Shown: positions 7,116 through 13,064 of the stretch, piece after piece
Numbering within the stretch: position 1 is the stretch's first letter
Layout of the letters: each line of letters starts with the position of its first letter
Origin: Planctomycetaceae bacterium
Lineage (GTDB): Bacteria > Planctomycetota > Planctomycetia > Isosphaerales > Isosphaeraceae
Assembly (NCBI GenBank): GCA_019232645.1
Contig: JAFANO010000514.1
Location: forward strand, 1-13,064
Direction of reading: 5' to 3'
DNA length: 13,064 nucleotides
Position numbers and translations under genes: made by a program
The notes under the pieces: generated by a model
What the model saw: only the letters and a program-made list of their open reading frames with translations
What the model was told of the DNA's origin: nothing
Databases searched by the model: none

Positions 7116-7328
7116 GCCCCCCCGATGCTGTTCACCTCTGGACGCGACCGCGGTTCTCCCCGATCCGCGACTGTCGATCGGCCCCGAGCGTTGCAACGGC
7201 CTTTTCCGATGGCCCCGCGCCTCGTCGAGGGATCGGCGAGGCGGACGCCCGCGAGCTCAATCGCACGAGCGCCGGGCTTTCCCGACGATCCTGGGCCGCC
7301 CCGGCGGCCGGAAAAAGGAGTTGAATCC

Positions 7329-8081
7329 ATGGTCGTCTCTACTCGCGTGTTCGTGGCGGTTGGCCTCGGCCTGGCGGGCCTGGCCTTCCTCGTCGGACCG
7401 ACGCTCGGCCAGCAGCCGCAGCAAGACGGCGCCGTCCGCAAGTCGTCGACCGCATCCCAGTCGACCGGGTCCCAGTCCAGCACCCCCAGCAAGCCTGCCC
7501 CCCCCACGCCCGCGACCTTCGGCACCGTCGACATGACCGCCGTGTTCAAGGGCTATGACAAGGTCAAGGCCAGCGCCGAGGAGTTCCGCGCGTCGGTCGA
7601 GACCAAGAAGAAGGACCTCATGAAGTTCATGAGCGAGGCACAGCAAGAGCAGGAGATGCTGGCCAAGCTCGCGCCGGGGACCGTCGATTACAAGAAGCAC
7701 GAGGATCGGATTACCCAGCTCAAGGCGCAGCACGAAGCGCTCCGTGAGCAGTCCGAGCGGGAGTTCACGCTCCGCGAGGCCGAGATGCTCGCCACGCTTT
7801 ACAAGGAAATCCAGGCCATGGTGAGCCGGGTGGCGCAGTATCGGGGCATGACTTACATCATGAGGGTCTCGAACGACCCGATCACCGGCTCGAACCCGAA
7901 CTCGGCGATGATGGCCATCGAGCGGACCGTCGTCTACGCCGACTCCCGCAACGACGTCACCAACGACGTGATCTACAACCTGAACCTGGCGTACAAGGCC
8001 GCAGGCGGCACCACACCCAAGACGTCGACCCCGTCGGCCACGACCCCCGGGTCGACCCCCGCCACGCCCAGCGGCAACTGA
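7329..8081 (+). CDS. OmpH/Skp-family periplasmic protein
   Basis: Skp-like proteins escort outer-membrane proteins through the periplasm. The 250-residue product opens with a signal peptide: positive start, hydrophobic core VFVAVGLGLAGLAFLVG, and a likely cleavage after Gly27 (TLG/QQ). A Ser/Thr/Pro/Gln-rich linker spans about 28-63. The OmpH-type region then starts at FGTVDMTAVFKGYDKVKAS, with a long charged helical part (about 75-160, EEFRASVETKKKDLMKF, QLKAQHEALREQSERE) as in Skp tentacles, and ends with a strand region near VVYADSRNDVT. The last 20 or so residues are Thr/Pro/Ser-rich. Start: ATG 7329 with AAAAAGGAG at 7312-7320. It lies upstream of lpxC, as skp/ompH does near lpx genes in many Gram-negative bacteria. 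The 280-base gap to lpxC leaves cotranscription uncertain. Confidence 0.88.
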   Translation: MVVSTRVFVAVGLGLAGLAFLVGPTLGQQPQQDGAVRKSSTASQSTGSQSSTPSKPAPPTPATFGTVDMTAVFKGYDKVKASAEEFRASVETKKKDLMKFMSEAQQEQEMLAKLAPGTVDYKKHEDRITQLKAQHEALREQSEREFTLREAEMLATLYKEIQAMVSRVAQYRGMTYIMRVSNDPITGSNPNSAMMAIERTVVYADSRNDVTNDVIYNLNLAYKAAGGTTPKTSTPSATTPGSTPATPSGN

Positions 8082-8143
8082 GCCGCTCCGCCGTGTGTCT
8101 CGCCTCGAAGAACTCGCGTGCGCCCGCCCGAAGGGTCGGGGCT

Positions 8144-8200
8144 TTGAGGTCTGGAATGGGAGATCTCAAGTTCGAGGTTTCCAATGTGGAGGTAAGATCC
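8144..8200. repeat. Second copy of repeat-like words
   Basis: Between ompH and lpxC-fabZ the sequence has GGAATGGGAGATCTCAAG, then TTCGAGGTTTCC (8171-8182) and AATGTGGAGG. The 12-mer is identical to 884-895 in the AT-rich island, and the complement of this stretch shares TCCACATT with that island (near 955). It looks like a diverged, more GC-rich relative. The rest of the gap (8082-8366) holds nothing recognisable. Confidence 0.35.
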
Positions 8201-8366
8201 CTCGAGGGCACGCGAGATCTCTGCGGGGTGTCGGATCCGCCTCGAGATGGGCCGAGGACCCTCCCCGAGGTCGCGGGGGGGGATGCGGAGGCGAACGTCG
8301 GCGATCGGAATTCCCGAGAGATCCAGGCAACGAACCGAACCGTCAGGGACGATGGAGCGGCAGGGT

Positions 8367-9704
8367 ATGCTCATGGCAAGGCGCTCGCAGCGCACGATCG
8401 CGCGCGAGGCGGAGGTTCGCGGCGTCGGATTTTTTCAGGGGGCGGACGTCGCGATCCGGTTCCGGCCCGCCGAGGCGGGCACGGGCCGGGTCTTCATCCG
8501 CTCCGACTTGCCCGAGCGGCCCGCGGTCCCCGCGCACATCGCGCACGTCATCCCCCGGCAGCGGCGGACGACCCTCCAACGGGGCGAGGCCACCGTCGAG
8601 ATGGTCGAGCATGTCCTGGCCGCGCTGGCGGGCTTGAATATCGACAATTGCCTCATCGAGATCGACGCCCCCGAGACGCCCGGATGCGACGGCTCGAGCC
8701 AAGCGTTCGTCGAGGCGCTGAGCGGCGCAGGGATCGTCGAGCAGTCCCGCCCGCGCGACGTCCTGTTCATCGATCGGCCGATCACCGTCCGCGACGGGCG
8801 GGCCGTCCTGACGGCGCACCCCGGCGACGGTTCCAGCCTGGTCCTGGCGTACCACCTTGACTACGGCCGGCAGACCCCCATCGGCGCCCAGAGCCTGTTC
8901 CTCGACATCTCGCCCGAATCGTTCGCGCGGGAGCTGGCGCCGAGCCGGACCTTCCTGCTCGAGGACGAGGCGAGGGCCCTTCACCGGGCCGGCATCGGCT
9001 CCCGGACGAGTGCGTCCGACCTCCTGATCTTCGGCGCCGACGGCCCGATCGACAACCATCTCCGCTATCCCGACGAGTGTGTCCGCCATAAGATCCTCGA
9101 CATGCTCGGCGACCTCGCGCTGCTGTCGGCCGACCTCTGCGGCCACGTGGTCGCGCACCGCTCGGGCCATCAGCTCAACGCCGAGCTGGTGCGGAAGCTG
9201 CTCGAGGCCATCGACCGCTCGCGCCCGAGGCGCGAGGGGGGCGAGCCGGCCGCCGCCGCACCGGCCATGAACATCGGGGCGATCCTGAAGATCCTGCCCC
9301 ACCGCTACCCGTTCCTGCTGGTCGATCGCGTGCTCGAGCTCGAGCCGGGCCGTCGCGTGCTGGCGCTGAAGAACGTCAGTTGCAACGAGCCGTTCTTCCA
9401 GGGCCACTGGCCCGGCCGCCCGATCATGCCCGGCGTCCTCATCGTCGAGGCGCTGGCGCAGGCCGCCGGGATCATGATGGCCGAGATCGTCAACTCGGCC
9501 GAGAGGGTCGCGCTGATCGTCTCGATCGACGACGTCAAGATGCGGCGGCCGGTCGTCCCCGGCGACCAGCTCCACCTGGAAGTCATCGGCTTGCGGTTCA
9601 AGAGCAGCTCGGCCCACGTGCGGGGCCTGGCCAGGGTCGGCGACCAGCTCGCCGCCGAGGCCAAGATCCGGTTCGTGATGGTCGAGGCCGACCGCGACGC
9701 GTGA
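8367..9704 (+). CDS. lpxC/fabZ: Bifunctional LpxC-FabZ fusion: UDP-acyl-GlcNAc deacetylase / 3-hydroxyacyl-ACP dehydratase
   Basis: One 445-residue chain with two enzymes. Residues 1 to about 290 are LpxC, the zinc deacetylase and committed step of lipid A synthesis: QRTIAREAEVRGVGFFQG, VEHVLAALAG (Glu81, His82), VRHKILDMLGDL (His241, Asp245) and SGHQLN (His268). The zinc ligands lie exactly three positions after E. coli His79, His238, Asp242 and His265. A short Arg/Glu/Ala/Pro linker leads to Met301, where FabZ begins: LPHRYPFLLVDRV, then FFQGHWPGRPIMPGVLIVEA with His347 and Glu361, the catalytic pair at normal spacing. FabZ dehydrates 3-hydroxyacyl-ACP in fatty acid elongation. Such fusions are known in Bacteroidota and planctomycetes. 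The start is uncertain: ATG 8367 has GGAG nine bases upstream; 8352 and 8373 are alternatives. lpxA follows after 156 bases. Confidence 0.95.
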   Translation: MLMARRSQRTIAREAEVRGVGFFQGADVAIRFRPAEAGTGRVFIRSDLPERPAVPAHIAHVIPRQRRTTLQRGEATVEMVEHVLAALAGLNIDNCLIEIDAPETPGCDGSSQAFVEALSGAGIVEQSRPRDVLFIDRPITVRDGRAVLTAHPGDGSSLVLAYHLDYGRQTPIGAQSLFLDISPESFARELAPSRTFLLEDEARALHRAGIGSRTSASDLLIFGADGPIDNHLRYPDECVRHKILDMLGDLALLSADLCGHVVAHRSGHQLNAELVRKLLEAIDRSRPRREGGEPAAAAPAMNIGAILKILPHRYPFLLVDRVLELEPGRRVLALKNVSCNEPFFQGHWPGRPIMPGVLIVEALAQAAGIMMAEIVNSAERVALIVSIDDVKMRRPVVPGDQLHLEVIGLRFKSSSAHVRGLARVGDQLAAEAKIRFVMVEADRDA

Positions 9705-9732
9705 CTGGGGGAGTTGCAGAGAAGGGGTGCTC

Positions 9733-9744
9733 CTCCCCGGGGAG
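9733..9744. repeat. Perfect palindrome between lpxC-fabZ and lpxA
   Basis: CTCCCCGGGGAG is a 12-base self-complementary sequence in the 156-base gap. It has no loop as written and no T-run, so it is more likely incidental in GC-rich DNA or a binding site than a terminator. Confidence 0.25.
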
Positions 9745-9860
9745 CGACTCGCGCGAGGGCACTCATGTCCCGGCGAGCTCGGCCTGCGCAATGATCAACC
9801 CGGCTCTCGGCGCCAGGAACGGCGCCGCCGCTCCTCAAGGAATCGAGGTCCCAGCGATCC

Positions 9861-10670
9861 ATGGCCACTCTTATCTCCGATACGGCGTGCGTCGATCCCA
9901 GGGCGGAACTGGCCGAACACGTGGAGGTCGGGCCCTACTGTATCATCGGACCCGATGTGAAGATCGGTTGGGGCACTCGACTGATCGGCCACGTTTGCGT
10001 GTTCGGGGTCGCGACGATCGGGGAGCGGAACGTCATCAGCCCCTTCGCCGTGATCGGCGGCGACCCCCAGGACGTCTCCTACCGGGGCTCAGCGACGCGC
10101 GTCGAGGTCGGCGATCACAACATCATCCGGGAGGGCGTGACGATCAACCGGGCCACCGAGAAGGAAGACGGGTTGACCCGGATCGGCAGCAATAACTTCC
10201 TGATGGCGAACGTGCACGTCGCGCACGACTGCAAATTGGGCGACCAGATCACGATCGCCAACAACACGATGCTCGGCGGGCACGTCCACATCGAGTCGCA
10301 CGCGAGCATCTCGGGGGGCGTGGCGATCCACCATTACGTCACGGTGGGCGGCCACAGCTTCATCGGCGGCCAGTCGCGGATCGTCCACGACGTGCCACGG
10401 TTCATGCTGGTGGATGGCAACCCCTCGCGGGTCCGCTGCATCAACGTCGTCGGGCTGAAACGGAACGGGATCGGGGCCCTGGGGATCGACGCGCTGCACG
10501 AGGCGTACCGGCTGGTGTATCGCGCCAAGGTGGGCCCGACGCACGCGGCGGCGATCCTGGAGTCGCACGGCCACCTGACGCCGGAGGTCCGCTCGCTGCT
10601 GGAATTCCTCGAGGCGCAGCAGAAAGGCAAGCACGGCCGGTTGCGGGAGCGCAGGAGGAAGTCGGCATGA
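9861..10670 (+). CDS. lpxA: Acyl-ACP--UDP-N-acetylglucosamine O-acyltransferase
   Basis: LpxA transfers a 3-hydroxyacyl chain from ACP to the 3 position of UDP-GlcNAc (or of UDP-GlcNAc3N in some species), the first step of lipid A synthesis. The 269-residue product shows the hexapeptide-repeat left-handed beta helix (for example VGPYCIIGPDVKIGWG, IGDQ/IAN-like turns) over about 1-190, then a helical C-terminus. Catalytic His122 lies in NVHVAHDC, three positions before E. coli His125. IGGDPQDVSYRG and NVVGLKRNGI are family signatures. With the same offset, the E. coli hydrocarbon-ruler Gly173 corresponds to Gly170, which suggests acceptance of a long acyl chain; this is inference. Upstream AAGG and GAGG lie at 9837-9848. 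The stop codon overlaps the next gene's ATG (ATGA), implying coupled translation. Confidence 0.96.
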   Translation: MATLISDTACVDPRAELAEHVEVGPYCIIGPDVKIGWGTRLIGHVCVFGVATIGERNVISPFAVIGGDPQDVSYRGSATRVEVGDHNIIREGVTINRATEKEDGLTRIGSNNFLMANVHVAHDCKLGDQITIANNTMLGGHVHIESHASISGGVAIHHYVTVGGHSFIGGQSRIVHDVPRFMLVDGNPSRVRCINVVGLKRNGIGALGIDALHEAYRLVYRAKVGPTHAAAILESHGHLTPEVRSLLEFLEAQQKGKHGRLRERRRKSA

Positions 10671-11803
10671 CGCCCTTAAATGTCGCGGTCGTGGGCGTGG
10701 GGCACCTGGGCGCGCATCACGCGCGGATCCTGGCGACGATCCCAGGAGTCAAGCTGGTGGCCGTCGCCGACACCCGAATCGAGCAGGCCAACGCCGTCGC
10801 CGAGAAGAACGGCACCGAGGCGGTCGCCGACTATCGCGCGCTGCTCGACCGCGTCGACGCCGTCTCGATCGCCGTGCCGACCAGCCTGCACCGCGCCGTC
10901 GCCGGCGCGTTCCTCGAGCGCGGCATCGACGCGATGATCGAGAAGCCGCTGGCGGCGTCGCTGGCCGAGGCCGAGGCGCTGGTCGCGCTGGCCGAGGCGC
11001 GGGGCGCGGTGCTCCAGGTCGGCCACATCGAGCGGTTCAACTCGGCCCTCTCGGCGCTCGACGGAATGCTGCTGCGTCCCAAGTATATCGCCGCCGAACG
11101 GCTCTCGACCTACACCTTCCGCTCGACCGATATCGGCGTGGTCCTCGACCTGATGATCCACGACATCGACCTGGTGCTCTCGCTGGTCCCGGCGCCGGTC
11201 CGGTCGGTGGCGGCGGTGGGGGTGAGCGCCTTCGGCGGCCACGAGGACATCGCCAACGCGCGGATCGAGTTCGAGGACGGCTGCGTCGCCAACCTGACGG
11301 CGAGCCGGGCCAGCTTCCATCCCGTCCGCACGATGCGGCTCTGGGGCGTGGAGGGCCACGTCACGCTCGACTTCGCGGCCAAGCAGGGGACCCTGGTCCG
11401 CCCCTCCGACCAGCTCCGCCGGGGCGAGATCGACATGAGCGGTGTCGACCTGGCGCAGCCCGCCGCGATCAAAGACCACCTCTTCGGCAAGATCCTCCGC
11501 GTCGACCAGGTCCAGACCGAGGGCCGCGAGCCCCTGGCGCTGGAGCTCGAAGACTTCGTCGCGGCGGTCCGCGACGGGGCCCGCCCGAAGGTCTCCGGCG
11601 ACGACGCCCTGCGAGCGATGAAGCTCGCCGATCAAATCCTCCGGAGCGTCAACGCTCACGCTTGGGATGGCGTCGGCGCCGAACGGGTCGGCCCGCGCGA
11701 CCTGTCCGCCCCCATCCCGACCCTCAGCCCCGCCTTCCGCGGCCCGATCTCCTGGCGGATCAAGGGCATCCGGCAAGGGTCCTCGGCCCCCACCGACCCC
11801 TGA
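10667..11803 (+). CDS. Gfo/Idh/MocA-family NAD(P)-dependent oxidoreductase, lpxA-coupled
   Basis: A 378-residue sugar-type dehydrogenase. The N-terminal Rossmann fold has GVGHLG (10-15) and Asp35 after strand two (VAVAD), which favours NAD. The family signature EKP is at 92-94 (Lys93), followed by QVGHIERFN (117-125). The catalytic-type Asp161 and His165 lie in LDLMIHDIDL. The residue pattern matches the Gfo/Idh genes placed beside lpx genes in several Gram-negative lineages. In Acidithiobacillus and Leptospira such a protein, GnnA, oxidises UDP-GlcNAc at C3 before amination by GnnB, making a diamino lipid A sugar. No GnnB-type aminotransferase is in this window, so that role is only a hypothesis. 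The start codon overlaps the lpxA stop by four bases. A Pro/Arg-containing tail of about 45 residues extends beyond the conserved core. Confidence 0.9.
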   Translation: MTPLNVAVVGVGHLGAHHARILATIPGVKLVAVADTRIEQANAVAEKNGTEAVADYRALLDRVDAVSIAVPTSLHRAVAGAFLERGIDAMIEKPLAASLAEAEALVALAEARGAVLQVGHIERFNSALSALDGMLLRPKYIAAERLSTYTFRSTDIGVVLDLMIHDIDLVLSLVPAPVRSVAAVGVSAFGGHEDIANARIEFEDGCVANLTASRASFHPVRTMRLWGVEGHVTLDFAAKQGTLVRPSDQLRRGEIDMSGVDLAQPAAIKDHLFGKILRVDQVQTEGREPLALELEDFVAAVRDGARPKVSGDDALRAMKLADQILRSVNAHAWDGVGAERVGPRDLSAPIPTLSPAFRGPISWRIKGIRQGSSAPTDP

Positions 11804-11832
11804 GCGGTCTCCGCGAGGGAACGTTCCGACGT

Positions 11833-11873
11833 GGCGAGGCCCGCCATCACGGCGAATGATGGCGGGCCTCGCC
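11833..11873 (+). terminator. 17-bp perfect hairpin after the lipid A block
   Basis: The arms at 11833-11849 (GGCGAGGCCCGCCATCA) and 11857-11873 are perfectly complementary around a 7-base loop (CGGCGAA). It begins 29 bases after the Gfo/Idh stop codon. The stem is very strong, but no T-run follows, so it may be an atypical terminator or an mRNA 3'-end stabiliser. Being symmetric, it could work on either strand. Confidence 0.65.
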
Positions 11874-12078
11874 GCGTCCGGACCATTTGCCCGTGATGGA
11901 GCTTCGCTGACGCACCACGGATCTTCGACTCCTACGTCCAAGTCTCGGTGTGGATCCCGGCGAGGATGACCCGGACGAGCTGGCGGGGCCAGGCCGTGAG
12001 CCTCGAGCCGATTGACCAGCAAGAGGTCGACGGCGCTGATCGCGGGAATCCCTCTAGTCTCACGTTGACCTTAGCCTT

Positions 12079-12084
12079 TATCAT
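12079..12084 (+). promoter_or_regulatory. Possible -10 box of a leaderless transcript
   Basis: TATCAT ends seven bases before the ATG at 12091, the distance expected if transcription began at that ATG. No good -35 box lies 17 bases upstream (AGTCTC); a TTGACC at 12065-12070 is only 8 bases away from it. Weak support. The rest of 11874-12078 holds nothing I can name. Confidence 0.25.
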
Positions 12085-12090
12085 TCGGCT

Positions 12091-13020
12091 ATGGGAGACA
12101 CCCATACGCTCTATCGCCATGCCCGACGCGCGGCCTCCTGGGGGATCGCCCTAAGTCTCGGCCTTGGGCTGGTCAAGTTCCTGGGCGGATACTTTGGGCA
12201 CTCGTACGCGCTCCAGACGGATGCCATCCATTCGTTCCTCGACGCGTTGATCTCGGGGACCCTGTTCGGGGCCCTGATCTTCGCCGAGCGGCCCGCCGAC
12301 CGCGAGCATCCCTACGGCCATACCCGCGCCGAGGCCTTGGCCGGCTCCTACGTCGCGTTGCTGCTGATGATCCTGGCGCTGGCGATCGGCTGGGATGCCC
12401 TCATCGGCTTGGGCCAGCCTCACCCCGAGCCCGAGGGGTTCACGATACTGATCGCGGTGGCCGGAGCGTCGTTCCAGGAGGGGTTCTACCACTACGCCAG
12501 CGCGATCGCGCGGCGGACCGGCTCCGGCGCGCTCATGGCCAGCGCCTGGGACTACCGCCTCGACGCGCTGGGGTCGCTCGTGGTGGTGGTGGGGGTGTCC
12601 TTGACCCGCTGGGCGGGCCCGGCTTGGTGGTGGGCCGACCGCGTCGCGGCCGTCGCCCTGGCCTTGCTGATCCTCTGGGTCGTCGGCAGCCTGTTCTTCA
12701 ACAACGTCCAGGAGTTAATGGACCGCCAGGCCGCCCCGGAACTGCTCCAGCACGTCCGCCGCGAGGCCATGAACGTCCCCGGTGTCCGGGGCGTCGAGAA
12801 ACTCCGCGTCCGCAAGGCCGGCCTGGAGCATCTGGTCGACATCCATGTCGAGGTCGACCCCGAGCAGACCGTCCGCGAGGGCCACGCCATCGCGCACGCG
12901 GTCAAGGACCGGGTGATCGGCGGGATCATCACGATCCGCGACGTCCTGGTCCACATCGAGCCTTCACCAAATGTCGAGGAGAATCCGCCACTCATGACCG
13001 ACCTGAAATCGCGACGTTGA
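12091..13020 (+). CDS. Cation diffusion facilitator family transporter
   Basis: An inner-membrane divalent metal/proton antiporter of the CDF family, 309 residues. Hydrophobic segments fit about six membrane helices (near 14-33, 38-63, 82-106, 117-140, 155-170, 180-197), then a cytoplasmic ferredoxin-like domain (about 210-290) with MNVPGVRGVEKLRVRK and HLVDIHVEVDPE. The metal site would be His47 and Asp51 in TM2 (DAIHSFLD) and Asp154 and Asp158 in TM5 (WDYRLD), an HxxxD plus DxxxD arrangement. HPYGHTRAE (73-81) is a family-typical loop. Substrate (Zn, Fe, Mn, Co) cannot be decided from this. No Shine-Dalgarno sequence precedes the ATG, and an in-frame TAG at 12055-12057 with no other start codon after it rules out an upstream start. 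It is isolated from the lipid A genes by a strong hairpin. Confidence 0.92.
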   Translation: MGDTHTLYRHARRAASWGIALSLGLGLVKFLGGYFGHSYALQTDAIHSFLDALISGTLFGALIFAERPADREHPYGHTRAEALAGSYVALLLMILALAIGWDALIGLGQPHPEPEGFTILIAVAGASFQEGFYHYASAIARRTGSGALMASAWDYRLDALGSLVVVVGVSLTRWAGPAWWWADRVAAVALALLILWVVGSLFFNNVQELMDRQAAPELLQHVRREAMNVPGVRGVEKLRVRKAGLEHLVDIHVEVDPEQTVREGHAIAHAVKDRVIGGIITIRDVLVHIEPSPNVEENPPLMTDLKSRR

Positions 13021-13030
13021 GGCTTCCATC

Positions 13031-13064
13031 GTGAAGGTCTCATGGACCCACCCAATTCGCGCTC
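13031..13064 (+). CDS. Possible start of a further gene, cut by the window edge
   Basis: A GTG at 13031 opens a frame reading VKVSWTHPIRA to the last base, with GAGG (13019-13022) at suitable spacing and overlapping the stop of the transporter gene. An ATG at 13042 in another frame (MDPPNSR) is an alternative. Eleven residues are too few to name a family. Confidence 0.3.
   Translation, partial: MKVSWTHPIRA

Larger units (their letters stand above)
6647..7328. other. Long non-coding stretch before ompH
   Basis: About 680 bases with no gene that can be supported. The ompH frame happens to be open back to 6777, but that part has no protein-like character and lies before a strong ribosome-binding site. 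No tRNA or transposase was recognised. It contains a GC-rich hairpin (6850-6879) and a promoter candidate (7087-7115), listed separately. The size leaves room for a long leader or a small RNA, for which there is no direct evidence. Confidence 0.5.

Noticed and set aside
6777..7328. In-frame N-terminal extension of ompH
   Set aside because: No protein-like character. A strong AAAAAGGAG and a signal peptide mark the true start at 7329.
8343..9791. A 482-codon open frame antisense to lpxC-fabZ
   Set aside because: Shadow of the fusion gene, whose active-site spacing proves the other strand is coding.
10676..12022. A 448-codon open frame antisense to the Gfo/Idh gene
   Set aside because: Shadow of a conserved gene; no start signal or domain.
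11932..12120. A 62-codon minus-strand frame ending in LVRVILAGIHTETWT
   Set aside because: Too short and without a recognised family; it overlaps the start of the transporter gene. It could be a remnant, but there is no evidence.
1..13064. CRISPR array, tRNA, rRNA, defence system or prophage genes
   Set aside because: No regularly spaced repeats, no cloverleaf that I could recognise, and no toxin, nuclease or phage motif in any supported frame.

Overview
The window is GC-rich bacterial DNA with seven clear housekeeping or envelope genes, one regulator and one transporter. It most likely comes from the Planctomycetota, possibly the Isosphaeraceae. This placement is an inference. It rests on a single-polypeptide LpxC-FabZ fusion (also known in Bacteroidota), an OmpH/Skp-like secreted protein just before it, a Gfo/Idh oxidoreductase overlapping lpxA, wide non-coding gaps, and IS630/ISKra4 remnants of the kind common in those genomes. 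It was not checked against a database.

Layout. Positions 1-840 hold dead transposon pieces: an IS630-type N-terminal fragment on the minus strand, broken by an in-frame stop, and an ISKra4-type C-terminal fragment on the plus strand. An AT-rich island (about 839-960) with short repeat-like words follows. acpS (holo-ACP synthase, minus strand) is divergent from a UvrD/PcrA helicase gene. After the helicase come pdxJ (vitamin B6) and dapA (lysine/diaminopimelate), all on the plus strand. A 350-base gap leads to a small ArsR-type regulator whose ribosome-binding site lies in a palindrome. A 680-base gap without a convincing gene precedes ompH.

The coherent unit is the outer-membrane lipid A block at 7329-11803: an OmpH/Skp-like periplasmic protein, LpxC-FabZ, LpxA, and a Gfo/Idh dehydrogenase translationally coupled to lpxA by an ATGA overlap. 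LpxA and LpxC catalyse the first two steps of lipid A synthesis, FabZ belongs to the fatty-acid cycle that supplies 3-hydroxyacyl chains, and Skp-like proteins handle outer-membrane proteins. AcpS, further upstream, activates the acyl carrier protein used by FabZ and LpxA. A 17-bp perfect hairpin closes the block. A cation diffusion facilitator gene, apparently lacking a Shine-Dalgarno sequence, follows, and the window ends in what may be the first codons of another gene.

No clearly undescribed multi-gene system is visible. The most interesting points are the LpxA-coupled oxidoreductase (a GnnA-like role is possible), the palindromes overlapping the arsR ribosome-binding site and the dapA promoter candidate, and the possibly leaderless transporter gene. 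The long overlapping open frames inside the GC-rich genes look like shadows.
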